Assembly (NCBI RefSeq): GCF_037975245.1
Contig: NC_092583.1
Coordinates: forward strand, 713,764 to 777,763
Origin: Apostichopus japonicus
Lineage: Eukaryota > Echinodermata > Holothuroidea > Aspidochirotida > Stichopodidae
Reading direction: 5' to 3'
Length of the DNA stretch: 64,000 nucleotides
Below, piece after piece: positions 1 through 12,185 of the stretch. The position numbers and the translations under genes are program-made. The notes below the pieces were generated by a model that was not told where the DNA came from, ran no database searches, and was given only the letters and a program-made list of their open reading frames with translations. The first letter of the stretch is position 1. The number at the start of each line of letters is the position of its first letter.

Positions 1-149
1 GTCATAAATATAATCTGGTGATCGCCTCACATGCAGGCGTGAAACTCGAGAACAGCATACTGTGGTTACCGTATACGTATACTATATTATGTACTTGTTC
101 TACTTCCATGTATTGAGCACTTTTGCAGCTGGAAATGAACAATTGAATA

Positions 150-208
150 TTACTGTATAATATATTATATTATATTAGATAATATATTATATTATATAAG
201 ATTATTAT

Positions 209-245
<37 letters not shown>

Positions 246-353
246 TAAATATATATATATACATATATATATGTATTAATATATAACTATATACATTTAA
301 CTATATATATATAATTATAAATATATATAACTATATATATATATATATATATA

Positions 354-384
<31 letters not shown>

Positions 385-385
385 G
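150..385. repeat. AT-rich microsatellite block, mostly (TA)n
   Basis: Almost pure A/T sequence. It opens with short TATTA-type units and passes into alternating TA runs interrupted by AACTATATA and AAATATA units. No coding frame. The run ends abruptly at a non-repetitive GC-normal sequence near 386. Confidence 0.9.
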
Positions 386-1196
386 GTATGACGTTACACG
401 ACGAGAACACCCTCCGCCATTAAACTTCCCTTCGAGTTAGTCTGGTACCGTACGTATGTACGAACTAACGTTTACGTACGAATGTACGAACGGACGATTG
501 AATAACACATTTCCCTTGTCTCAATCTTGTGTAGGCAATTCTTACTGGCGCATAGCACGACAAATAGCACATTAGAAGAGAAACCAACATTTTAAGAAGA
601 ACGGTTGTGATGGGGCGAGTACTGATTTGTGTGTGTCCGGCGAAAAGGAAATAGCCAATAAAATATTTCATATTCGACAGTTACAGCTCGACAAGGCTTC
701 ATACTCGAACAATTGGTCCTAATAGAATTGTTTATTATGAGTGAATTCTCAAAGGTCAATCTCAGATCGAGGTGGATGAAATATTTCTCGATTATTTGTT
801 TTTAATTTGTCCGAAGCTTTTAATATGAATGTCGCTAATGCCACTAACAATCGTCTCTTATCCGGTCTTTAGGCTTCTTAAAGGACACGCGCAATGTCCC
901 TTGATAACAGTGAAGTGACAGAGGGAAAATCACGAAGTGTCCTCATGAGTGAAGCATATTTATACATTCTCCGATACATATGACGTATGTGGCCCTCTAC
1001 AAAATGTAAGTGGTTCAATAAATGTCCTTCTTCTAATCGATTTTTATCTTTGTTTTACATTTGCATAGAATTTGAGCAATTCAAACTTCTCACTTGATGT
1101 CTGTTATCGATAAGCTAGTTTCCGTTATGTTTATAACTGACTGTGCGGCCCTTTAGGCTGTAAGAGAAAATGGTAAATTATTCAGTTTTATAACGT
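386..1196. other. Unannotated single-copy-looking DNA with a small CpG-rich repeat
   Basis: I see no gene here. Between about 448 and 496 there are two imperfect copies of a CpG-rich ACGTACG/GTACGAAC unit. A 68-codon minus-strand frame at 465-671 has no recognisable domain and no splice context, and I take it as chance. Confidence 0.5.
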
Positions 1197-1326
1197 GTGT
1201 TCACCATGCTCATTAACCTGTCTGTATTCTGTGCGTGTTTTTGTCCCTTCTGTTACTGTTACTTGTCATTTAGCCTTTGAAGAAGATCCTTTTAGGATCG
1301 AAACGTCAGGCCAACTTACTTTTACA
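1197..1326 (+). mobile_element. Solo 3'-tail fragment of a Penelope-like element
   Basis: These 130 bases align without gaps to 38140-38269, the 3' tail of the GIY-YIG-bearing Penelope-like fragment in this window, with about six mismatches counted by eye. The fragment includes the stem-loop GATCCT/AGGATC (1285-1290 and 1294-1299) followed by GAAACGTCAGGCC. No coding part is attached, so it is either a severely 5'-truncated insertion or a decayed copy. The family assignment rests on the other copy, which carries the endonuclease. Confidence 0.8.
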
Positions 1327-4300
1327 AATTCTTTTACACAGGCTCTCTAGTGGATAAGCAGTTTGCTAACAGTTTTATTTTATTTTAGTTTTATAACAGT
1401 TAGATAGCCCGACCTTTTCTTTCAAGCGCAACCTCTCAATCAAACTTAAAATATTTGACTTTCAAAGAAACGCCGTAACGGAACGCACACAGATAGATAA
1501 CAGATGAATGTATAAAACTCATAACAATTAATGACAATAACTATAAGAACATAACGGGTGACCAGCATTAACCATGTGACCCATCTTTTGTTCTTAATTT
1601 AGCTATTAATTGGTTCCTTATTGACCATTTCTTCTTCCCATTTCCGGTTGCGTGGGTAGCAGCCTAAGTGAGCTTGCCAGTTTGACCGCACGTAACAACT
1701 ATTTGTTGAACACGTCACACACTCTCACCTTTACGTAGATTTACTTAAAACTCGTACTATTTTTAGCAGTTTATCAATATTGGTAAAAGATATCAATCGA
1801 TATATTTTCATACTACAGAAAATTGAAAAGATTTACAAGACACGATTGCATTTGATGGGAAAGAGACATGCAGAATGGCATAATTGAACGCCATTAGCAA
1901 CAGTCAACATATCTTGACATAAACTACATAAGGAAACCAAAACCCGGAAATGAATTTTTAACAACCAAAATTATGACAGTGCCAAGACATTGTTAATAGT
2001 TCTATTAAACTATACGTCGCTTTTCCCTAACAACGACTCACGTGGGTAATACAGGGGCTACCGGAAGTAGAAATACTTTCCTAATAGAACGAAACAGTGA
2101 TAATTTGAGGAGAAGTTTCTGGACAGTTTGTGCTGGCACAAATATTTCAAGGAAATCTTTGATCAATCTTCTTGACTGTTTCGATCAAAATTGTTAACTT
2201 GATGGAGTGGGCTAAGAGGTTCTCTTTCCAAACGTTAAAGTGACTCATTAGTCTAATTCCGTCCTTGGCTGACGTAACGACACTTTTTGTTTTATCTTGC
2301 TTCTACGTCAAGAGAAAACGTCCCACCAATGTTAAGATTTGTGTAAACAAACTTGAAAAACGGAAAATCGAAAAAAAGGGAAAAAAAGTCCTCCGACATG
2401 ACTTCTGTTAGTTTTGTTTAAAAATGTCTAATTATAGGTACTTTTTTGACCCAGGTTCAGAAGAGAACTTACAATGTGAGACACGCTCTTTCACTTAAAA
2501 TGTCAATGCGATGTTTTTTGTCCTGGTCGGTAATTTATCACCACAAAGATTTCTACTTGTATTTAACCTTTATTTACAGAAACAGAAGTCGGATGTTTTT
2601 GTGTCGATAGAAAAGCAACAAAGCATTTTCCTTGGGGATTTGTTAATACACAGGTGAGTCATAATTATGAAAGCGACGACCAGAAAGGCAATGAATATAG
2701 AGCTTATGAAACAAACCAGAAAAAATGAACATTCTTAATTAAGTAATGCAGATTTTTTTTTCCTGGAAGCCATATATCGTTATTGCGACGTGAATATGAC
2801 TCTTTCAAACAAACATAAAATAGAATAAAAAATACATTGTAAAACAATTTTTAAAGAAAGACTATAGGAAGCTCAATGACACATTTTTATTTCTACTTTA
2901 GAAGTTACAAGAGTTATATATTATTTTCTATATCAATAAAAGTAGTAATTTATATAGGCTAATTTATGTAATGAAATCGCAAGAAACTTTAAGGCGGCCT
3001 CAGTATTTAATCTATGTTTGAAAACAGCTTCTTGACTTGATTTTGTTCGTATTTTATACTATTTGATGCTAAAATCATACAAAACTGGAGATAAGTTCGA
3101 CTTAAATCAAGTCAAGAAATGATGAAGGGTCAGACAATCTTTTGAAAATATCCGAGTTGAATTTGTTACTGTCAATTGCAAAATTTCGGTGACGATATTA
3201 TTTAGAATGAAATTACATCGGTTAAATAATCCATAATGAAAGTTTAAAGGGTGACCAAGAATTCAAGAACCAAAAATAGGTCTATCCAATTGTAATCCTA
3301 CTTTTTGTAAATACATTGGTTGGTTCAGGGAAAAAAAGCTAGTCTTGTAACTGGCGACTAAAATAAAAAAATAAACCTCTCAAACATATACCCTGAAATG
3401 CAGCAGAAATATCGAGAAAGTTGTACCATGAACACTAAGTAAAAATTTACTAGCCAACAAGCATTACGTAGTAAACAAGTTATCTGGGGACTGTTTCAGA
3501 CAGGTTTATAAGGTAACTATCGACTCATCGTGTCCTACAACGTCATCTTGATACGTCTTTCGTTCTTCTTGGTAAGACTCTTTCTGGCCCGATCTTGTTT
3601 TCAAAACATAATACCTTGGAGATATGACAATTATATAAGACGAAATATTGTCAATTATTTAAGATCGTACCTTAACTTCGAAAACACTAGAAGGTGATTG
3701 GAAATTGCTATTCAAATCCATCTTACAAAGCTTTAAATACATATTGTCCCTACCTATCGATGTTTCAGTGATGATACAAATAAGATACTGTTTACCTTGT
3801 GGTAATGTCTATCTCTTACTTTCTCTCGTTTTTGCTTAAATTTGATAACATCTTCTTAGTTTCTTCTCACTCCACCCATGGGATGCCAAATTATCTTTCC
3901 ATAAACAACAGGTACGGCAACACACGTATATTGTTGCTTAAAGCAAACAAAGATTTTGTTGATGGTGTCAAGACTGAAGAAGCCAAACGAATTTTAGTTT
4001 TCAACTCATCTTTGATTTTCTTCTGAATTGAAAACAAAAATGTGTCTCACATTTATCAAGTGACAATACATTGATGTAATCCCACGAGTGTATAAAACAT
4101 TTATTTTTCTTCTTTTCTATTTCGTGTCTAAAACGTGATGTTATGCAAGAAATTAATTATACACCAAAGGCAAAGTAACTGCCAACGAGGGGGGAAACGA
4201 ATTGATTGGCTTCCCTTTGTTCGACAGTTTAATCTACCGTCTCTAACTTCTAATCTTTAAGAACCCTTCAGCATTATTCTTTTTCTTTCATTTGTTTTCC

Positions 4301-4787
4301 CCCTCTAAATATGTCATTGTCATATTGTTTTGTAAAGATGAAAGAGGATTCAATGAGTTATCTCATCAGACACTGGTGATGATCCAAAATGTGAAAATTA
4401 ATTCCACGAGAGTATGTTAAAACAACTAAAAGATAAGCGAACCTTATCATCATCTTCAATGAGTGGAGAATGTTCTCCAAATAGCTGCGAAACATTTCTG
4501 ATCCATTTCTCAGATATCATTCTTGAATAGTCGCCAGTACGTTACTTCCGGAATGGATGACTTCATACTCAACTCGTTACAATACTTGATACAGTCCCTG
4601 GAAGCATACTCGTTATCGATCAGACAAACTGCATAACACACTTCCATCGTCTTTTGTAGTAACCGAAATACAGAATTTGAACACTCGTGAATTGCGATGA
4701 TTAATACATATTAATGATAAATATAACTATACCGACTAACATAAACACCAATGGATGGCAAATATGTACCAAATTTTAAAACAGAAG
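1327..4787. other. Non-coding DNA, no gene recognised
   Basis: AT-rich sequence with no long frame and no recognisable exon. A 75-codon plus-strand frame at 3799-4026 shows no domain, no homology I recognise and no convincing splice sites. The only structured item is the inverted repeat at 3029-3118. Confidence 0.5.
3029..3118. repeat. Perfect 15-bp inverted repeat, hairpin with 60-nt loop
   Basis: TTCTTGACTTGATTT at 3029-3043 is matched by its exact reverse complement at 3104-3118. The ~90-bp unit could be a very short inverted-repeat element or a transcribed hairpin. No open frame lies inside and no clear target-site duplication is visible. Confidence 0.75.
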
Positions 4788-5490
4788 TTCAATGAATAAC
4801 AATGAGAATGAATTACAATGCAAAGGAACGAATTGCAATGAATACCAACGAATAACAATGCGTAACAATGAATTACAATGAGTAGCAATGAATAACAATG
4901 CGTAACAATGAATTACAATGAGTAGCAATGCATTACAATGCGTCACAATACAATACATAGGAACGAATTGCAATGAGTACAAACGAATGACAATGCATAG
5001 CAAAGAATTACAATGAGTATCAATGAATACCAATAAATTACAATGAGTACCAACGAACAACAATGCATGTCAATGAAATACAATGAGTATCAATGAATAA
5101 CAATGAAGTACAATGAGCACCAACGAATTACAATGCATACCAATGAATGAGTAACAATGAATAACAATGTATAACAATGAATTACAATGCATAAGAATGA
5201 ATTGCAATGAGTAACAATGGATAGAAATGAATTACAAGGAGTACCAAGGAATATCAATGAATTACAAGGAGTATCAATGGATACACAATTAATTACAATG
5301 AGTATCTATGGATAAACAATGAATTACAATGCATAAGAATGAATTGCAATGAGTAACAATGAATAGAAATGAATTACAAGGAGTACCAAGGAATATCAAT
5401 GAATTACAATGAGTATCAATGGATACACAATTAATTACAATGTGTATCAATCAATAACACTGATAAACAATGAATGGCAACATTTTACAA
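4788..5490. repeat. Degenerate ~10-bp minisatellite (CAATGAATTA-like)
   Basis: About 700 bases made of variants of CAATGAATTA, CAATGAGTAC and CAATGCGTAA in irregular order. A larger segment is also duplicated: the block around 5175-5300 recurs around 5325-5450 with few changes, including GAATGAATTGCAATGAG and the following ACAAGGAGTACCAAGG. The long minus-strand frame over 4776-5063 is a translation of the repeat, not a gene. Confidence 0.9.
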
Positions 5491-7706
5491 TGAACGGTGA
5501 AGTTTTTGAATACATAGATAAACATGTACCTTGAAGCTCAGCTGACTGTGATTAGCAGGCAGCTTCCCTTCAAATCAAAATTTATTACTTTACCTTACTT
5601 AATTTTGTAAATTACTTGAAATACATCTTATATTATCTGTTTATAACTCCAAGCATTTGTCTATTGTACGACGATATTCGATAATTAATTAACATTCCAG
5701 AAGTCGACGTACAAGGAACTTTGTAAAGACGGGGATTTGTTTCCTCTTTTGTCTTTTATGCGACACCGACGGTTTAACCTCATTTTACTGACATAAGAGC
5801 AAATGTTCCCAATAAGATCACCCAATGTCTCATTTTTCTTCCCCATTCCTTGACCATCCCCTAGCCCCCCTCTCCCTTCCCTCGCACTCACCACCCACTT
5901 CTATACGCCTACTGGACAGGATGCTAACGATTAATCAAGAAAATGACGTCTGTCTTCCCGAAGACTTGATTATAAAGTGAAATGTGGGCGCAACTTAATC
6001 TTCTTCGATTTAATTCGAAATGAGTTTTACACGAAGGATAGACAATGAGCCAGTAAGAGACGGCTCGAACGCAGAAGATAACCTTGGGATACGCATATAC
6101 GTGAGAAATGAAGTATGTACAACTCAGGAGCCTGAAAGCTTAAAAACTTGAGGGACCAAGGGTACTGGTAATGCATAAATACTATACCTGATAATATGAT
6201 CGGAGCTGCACTGACAAATCTATACGTGGTAAATGTTAGAATAATAGCCTGAATTGACTTTGTCTTAGCTTCGTGCCTGCATCGGTCATGTCTCGTATTT
6301 ACGATGATATGTCAGTTGATTGTCGAAGCATGAGAGTACAAACACATTAGAGAATGTCACCCAAAGTGAAAACTACTCCTTCAAAAACGATCTAGGGAAA
6401 AATCTTATTGAAAGTCTTTATAAAAGTGGTTTTTTTTATATTTTCTTTTTGACTCAGATAAATCTTGAAAAGAGTCCATGTGAGATTTATTCTGTACTCA
6501 ATATTGTTAATGCCGGTTCTTGTAAAGAGCTGCGGGCAATTCGTGGCCAAGATGTTTGTAACTTCGGGTTAAAGAGTCCTTCATTTAGCCTAAATAAATC
6601 GACTCGTTTTGAGAAATGACAAATGGCGGAAGGAAAAAAAGGTTAATTTATTAAATCGAAGAAAGATCCTGTCATAAACGCGAAACATGTTTCAAATTAG
6701 GAAAATGGATATGGATGAAATGTCAATATATTTAATTCAGGATTTAAAAAAAAGTAATTTGATTCAAATGAGGGCGATGAGTGGATAATTCTTTCATTCT
6801 TTATTTCCTGTTTTTTCTTTTCTTTTCAACAAATTTATTCGATCCTCTAGTTCCTTAACATTCATGCATTAAAAACAGCAACAACAACGAAAATTTATCG
6901 ATTGTTTTCGGGATGAGGAAATTGCGTAATAAATTGTGACGTCACATAGGTCTACATATCATATTGTTTACTGTGTCTTTATCGTTGTTGTTGTTATTTT
7001 TTGAGACTGGAGTTTCTTCTGACTCGATGATATACCCGTCGAGCATAAAACAACATTCTCTGCTAGTCACGTGATTTGCCAAGATTACGTAATCATTCCT
7101 CGTTTACGTAATCGATTCCAGAGTATGTAATCACTATACCCAGTAGTGTACCAGAATAATGGAGCATAAACCATAGCGAGTAACATGAAATGCACAGAAA
7201 TGCATTCCCGTTGGGGATCACCTATTGCGTATGACCCTTGTTGACCTTAAAAGCCCCCCCCCCCATCCTCAAAACAAAATCTTACTTAAAAATAAGAGGT
7301 ACCTTACCAGTCGCAAGCCCTTCCAAAGTTTGCACACGATCAACCTTAGAAAGAGGTCATTTATCACAGACAGATCAACCGCTGTAAAGAACCCATCAGA
7401 TGTGTACCACTAGGGTTTCAAAATTTGGACTTGCCTAAACATCGGGGCTACAAGGTAAACTTAAATTTAAATTTAAACAAAAAAGTGAATCCCAAATGTC
7501 CAATGCGAGACAAATGTTCCGCCGGGTTGACCCTTAAAAAATCTGCTCCTTGACCCTCTAAAAGAAATGGGCAAACTCAAAACATCAGAGGTAGTAGATA
7601 AAATTCAGTTTAAATAAACAAGTAACATCCCACTAAGTGGCGATGGCCATCATTTATATACTTTGTCCTCTGTGTTAGTCCTACCAGCATATACATCTAA
7701 CCAAGG
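5491..7706. other. Non-coding DNA, no gene recognised
   Basis: No domain-bearing frame on either strand. A 99-codon plus-strand frame at 6320-6619 has no recognisable motif. A TGACGTCA palindrome is at 6937-6944. Poly-C of about nine occurs near 7255. Confidence 0.45.
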
Positions 7707-7999
7707 AGTTTCTTTGAGGAACTATAGTTTCTTTGAGGAACTATAGTTTCTTTGAGGAACTATAGTTTCTTTGAGGAACTATAGTTTCTTTGAGGAACTA
7801 TAGTTTCTTTGAGGAACTATAGTTTCTTTGAGGAACTATAGTTTCTTTGAGGAACTATAGTTTCTTTGAGGAACTATAGTTTCTTTGAGGAACTATAGTT
7901 TCTTTGAGGAACTATAGTTTCTTTGAGGAACTATAGTTTCTTTGAGGAACTATAGTTTCTTTGAGGAACTATAGTTTCTTTGAGGAACTATAGTTTCTT
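7707..7999. repeat. Perfect 19-bp tandem array, about 15 copies
   Basis: The unit GTTTCTTTGAGGAACTATA repeats about 15 times with no base change that I can find, ending in a broken copy near 7999. Each unit spans a junction containing the 10-bp palindrome AACTATAGTT. Such uniformity implies recent amplification or homogenisation. There are no unique spacers between units, so this is not CRISPR-like. Confidence 0.95.
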
Positions 8000-8121
8000 C
8001 CTATATGAACTATGGAAAGAGACAGTTCTCTGTTGTTGTATTAGTCAAGTTTCAGTTGTAGCAAACGCATTTTAAGGTTAAATTATGTACAAACTGTCGA
8101 GGCTGTATTTTGACAGCCACA

Positions 8122-8420
8122 TTGCTGTGGCCGAGTGGTAACAGGCGGTGGCATTTGAAGCAATGACGCTTAGCAATCGGGAGGTTCCTGGTTCGATACC
8201 CGCTTGGGTCAATTTAAGGTGGGTTTTTCATCCAAGAGCAATGTACGGTTTTCCTATCTGAAATGACTTTTCTAAATTGAAATGATTCCAAATTTGAGTT
8301 AAAATGTTGTTTTTAAAGCCACCCAACGTGTTAGTTTTAACCGGTGAGCACTTGCTGGTTTCTCCCACTGGTCGCTTAAGCGTCGTAAAAATAACTGCTG
8401 ATTATTAATAAAACCCAATA
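8122..8420 (+). mobile_element. tRNA-derived SINE
   Basis: The head (about 8124-8212) looks like a class II tRNA, Ser or Leu type. An A-box-like TGGCCGAGTGG lies at 8128-8138 and a B-box GGTTCGATACC at 8190-8200, with extra bases between them that fit a long variable arm. The region where an anticodon loop would be reads ATTTGAAG, closest to tRNA-Ser(UGA). It is not followed by a clean acceptor-stem match but by about 200 bases of non-tRNA body ending in an A-rich AATAAAACCCAATAA tail near 8405-8420. A head, body and A-rich tail are the classic layout of a SINE transcribed by RNA polymerase III. The exact ends are uncertain. Confidence 0.7.
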
Positions 8421-9266
8421 ACCAATGTTAGCATAACCAGAAGCCTACACGGTCGTAAATTCAACAGAAGCGTTGGCTTCCTATATTTCTCAAAATCTTA
8501 CTTTGACTTTGATCACCTTAATTTCCAAGACGTGTATTTTCCAACCAAGTGATCATTTTCTCCCCTCTGTTCACACCTGGAAAAGTAATAGCCATTTGAC
8601 ATTTTTTATACTCCATCAATAAATTAAGCTCGTCTCAAACTATTTAGTTTTCAGGTGTACTATGAACTTGTAATACTAAGCTTCATTTTCAACGTTAATA
8701 TAGCTTCCGGTTTGTTTGCATTACCATAAAGAGCGTATAGTAATTCTCTTGTGGTTTTATTGACCATAAACGGTTATTATCATTTAAATGTTTATTTCCT
8801 TTAACAGTTTACAGAAATACTTGTTCTCTCAACAAGTGTAATACGGTAAACTATCTCCATTATACTGAAAGGAAATCATTGAATGGTATGATGGGAATTT
8901 AAAAAAGAAAATGAGAAAGCGAAGAGGTGCCATTCAGATTAATAACGTCATCAAGTCACAACGAATCAGGGAGATTGCTTTTATTCAAATGAATTAACAA
9001 TTTAGATATCATGGCCCTAATTTTTATTCATGGAATAAAAATATGTCACCCATAAAAGAATATTTAGCTGAAAAGTGATGGAATATATATAAATAAGTCA
9101 ATTGTTAGTAAGTTGTTCATCTCTAATACTTTTGTATAAGATATTCTTTATCATGATATTACGCAGTTTATGACGTCAATATGAACCTGGAATATGTTAT
9201 TAAGTAGCAGTGCTTAGTTTAAATTTTTAAAGCTAAATCTGCAATGTCCATCTGTTCATTAGGAGG
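8421..9266. other. Non-coding DNA, no gene recognised
   Basis: AT-rich, with no frame showing domain features. One TGACGTCA palindrome lies at 9171-9178. Confidence 0.45.
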
Positions 9267-9428
9267 AAAAGATAACATATAACATATACATATAACATAA
9301 AATATACCATATAACATATAACACATATCGATATAAAAATATAACGATATAACGATGTAACATATAACGATATAACATATAACATATACAAATATAACGT
9401 ATAGCATATAGCAATGTAACATGTAACA
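9267..9428. repeat. Degenerate (ATATAAC)n minisatellite
   Basis: Units of ATAACATAT, CGATATAAC and related forms repeat about twenty times. All three minus-strand frames are open across it, as expected for a short A/T-rich repeat lacking stops on that strand. None is a gene. Confidence 0.85.
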
Positions 9429-9464
9429 TTAACATTGGCAATTATGCTGAGAGGAATGCATATC

Positions 9465-9640
9465 AACATATCTTAAGCTCATTTAAAGCAGGATTTAGGG
9501 TTTCATACAGCTTCAAGAATCATGCTATGGAGAATACACAGTATTGACCATATCAAATAAGAACATATCCTAAGCTCCTTTAAAGCAGGGTTCAGTGTTT
9601 CACTCAGTTGCATGAATCCTGTTATGGGGAATTAAGAAAA
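9465..9640. repeat. Diverged tandem duplication, ~97-bp period
   Basis: AACATATCTTAAGCTC at 9465 recurs as AACATATCCTAAGCTC at 9562. The similarity continues through AAAGCAGGRTTYAG and GTTTCA to ATGCTATGG/CTGTTATGG. It is two copies with substantial divergence, an older duplication than the neighbouring satellites. Confidence 0.75.
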
Positions 9641-10599
9641 AAATACAGAATATTTTAACTTAACAGTGCAACGTTTAACGAGCGGAATAGTGTCCACCCC
9701 CTTATACCTGTACGCTAATGTTTTCTACGTATCACTTTCCCCTTCTCTTTGTTAAATCCAGTAATTGCTTTTACTTTACATATCTACTACACTGTTATTG
9801 ATTACTTCATTCATACCTTCATCTACGACTCAAATCGTGCTACAAAAAATTGACGCAATAAAACTTCCGCGTCACGTGGTTCGATGCCATTGGTTTGCGA
9901 AGTCACGGAGACTCTCTCGAGATAAAGCTGACTGTAACGGGCAGAAATGAATCAAACGTTTACTGGTCACAAGCGACTGTAGAAGCTAGGATTTTTTCAA
10001 TTGTTTTGATCGCTGGAAGGCAATAGTATCGATTTGCGTGGTAGGCTACGGAACTGATCTAACACAATGGTTTAAACCTCTTATCGAAACAAGTTCTTTT
10101 AATTGTAAGGCACTTCTTCAGAGTTTTGTCAGGCTTCGTTGTGGAGTGCGGAATACGCCAAAAAAGAAGAAGAAGAAACAGAAAAAGAAGAAGACAATAA
10201 AAGGAGGAGTGAGTTTTAAGTCGTGCTTGGGAGGAGGTGACGTTTTGTGAACGTGAAGAAAGCTTGAGAGCTATTCTGTTAGGAGAAGAATTGGGAAAAA
10301 ATATCAACGGTTTAAACAACCAATTAAATTCTATCTGAGATTTATAGTGCCTTTCGGGTAAGTTTTGGAAGAACGGCCTCTTTCATTTTATTCTTTGACT
10401 TTTGACTACAGAAATACTAAGTGCATTATACTAGGTTGCAACGATAGCAAATTTTAGTTGTAAACAATAACATAGTTGTAAACGTATAATTTGCTCATCA
10501 ACAGTACGATTATTAAAAATATTAAGATTAACCAAATTGAAAAAAAGATGAAATAGTCGTTTATATAATCACCAGCTCACTTTGATTTCATACACTTTT
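9641..10599. other. Non-coding DNA with a short GAA-rich tract
   Basis: A purine tract of AAGAAGAAG type lies at about 10160-10200 and keeps frames open on both strands. Nothing resembles a conserved protein. Confidence 0.45.
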
Positions 10600-11305
10600 A
10601 GTTAATAAACAGTAACAGATGTGTATATATTGTGTCCAGCTGATTAACAGTGCGATAGTTGTATATATTATCAGCAGCTAAATTGATAAATGCGGTATAC
10701 CTGATAAACAGTAACATAAGTGTAGATATTGTTTCCAGCTGATTAACGGTGCGATGGTTGTATATATTATCACCAGCTAATGATAAATGCAGTAGTATAC
10801 CTGATAAACAGTAACATATGTGTAGATATTGTGTCCAGCTGATTAACAGTGCGATAGTTGTATATATTATCACCAGCTAATTATGAATGCAGTAGTATAC
10901 CTGATAAACAGCAACAAATGTGTAGATGTTGTGTCCAGCTGATTAACAGTGCGATGGTTGTATATATTATCACCAGCTAATGTTAAGTACAGTAGTATAC
11001 CTGATAAACAGTAAAATATGTGTAGATATTGTCCAGCTGATTAACAGTGCGATAAGAGTATATATTATCACCAGCTAATGATAAATGCGGAAGTATACCC
11101 GATAAACAGTAACATGAGTGTAGATATTGTGTCCAGCTGATTAACAGTGCGATAGTAGTATATATTATCACCAGCTTATGATTAATGCAGTAGTATACCT
11201 GATAAACAGTAACAGATGTCTAGATGTTGTGTCCAGTTGATTAACAGTGCGATAGTTGTATATATTATCACCAGCTAATGATAAATGCGGTATACCCGAT
11301 AATAT
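10600..11305. repeat. ~100-bp satellite, about seven copies
   Basis: The marker TAAACAGTAA recurs at about 10606, 10705, 10805, 10905, 11005, 11103 and 11203, so the period is 98-100 bases. Each unit also holds CCAGCTGATTAACAG and GTATATATTATCACCAGC. Copies differ by scattered substitutions and small indels. Minus-strand frames at 10598-10873 and 10983-11171 are translations of the repeat. Confidence 0.95.
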
Positions 11306-11759
11306 AATAACATCATCGCTAAGTACAGTAATGGCGTATCTTATATTTAACAGTAATACAATAACTCATAACATATCAAGTTATTCAACAGTATACAATG
11401 ACTGTAAATATTAAAGCCAACTCATTAAATTGTAACATATTCATAGTTTACACATGTAATCTGTAATCCATCTTGAATCTTGCCTTTTAAGTCGGAATTA
11501 TGCAGAATTTTAAACCTGTGTGAAAATTTCCATCAATCGTTGATTGAACTCTTATTCTTTATGACGTAATCTTCCTAATCTACAAAAAAAATTTGTAAGC
11601 AAGTGATGTATACCGATTGAAATTTCAAAACTTCCTGATAATATCGCAATTAATTACGTCCGATATTCGGAAGATTTCTTATACATAACTGATCAACTGG
11701 AATTTTACAGATTATAATCATTGGGTTTCATTGTGTTTCATTAAATTCAAAAAGCTTTT
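11306..11759. other. Non-coding spacer between two satellites
   Basis: AT-rich and featureless apart from weak similarity to the satellite's TTAACAGTA motif near its start. Confidence 0.4.
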
Positions 11760-12185
11760 CCATTGAATTACAATGTAGGATATTATAGAAACATCTAGAG
11801 GAAAAAGACTAATCATACAAAGTCATATATATTAACGTATACCATATACACAATAACAATGAAACAAACTATGTTTCTTGCTATTATTAACTATATCTAG
11901 AGAATATGATACTAATCATTAAAAGTCATATATATAATGTATACAAAAACAACAAACTATGTTTCTTGCTATAATAAACTAAATTTAGAGATATCAGACT
12001 AATCAAAGAAAGTCATATATAGTACCATACCATATATACAGTAACAATGATACAAACTATGTTTCTTGCTATTATACAGTAAATCTAGAGAAACAAACTA
12101 ATCATAGAAAGTCATTTATAGTACCATACCATATACACAATAACAGTGATACAAACTATATTTCTTGCAATAATAAACTAAATAT
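11760..12185. repeat. ~98-bp satellite, about four copies
   Basis: The marker ACAAACTATGTTTCTTGC occurs near 11865, 11952, 12052 and (as ACAAACTATATTTCTTGC) 12150. It is preceded in each unit by GTCATATATA and an ACCATATACA segment, and followed by a CTAGAGA-containing segment. The periods are 87, 100 and 98 bases, so one unit has lost about 12 bases. The family is distinct from the 100-bp satellite 0.5 kb upstream. Confidence 0.9.

Noticed and set aside
7707-7999. CRISPR-like appearance of the 19-bp array
   Set aside because: Units are contiguous with no unique spacers, and the genome is clearly eukaryotic.
8124-8212. Functional tRNA gene
   Set aside because: The acceptor stem does not close and the anticodon stem is imperfect. 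The sequence continues into a body with an A-rich tail, so a SINE fits better.
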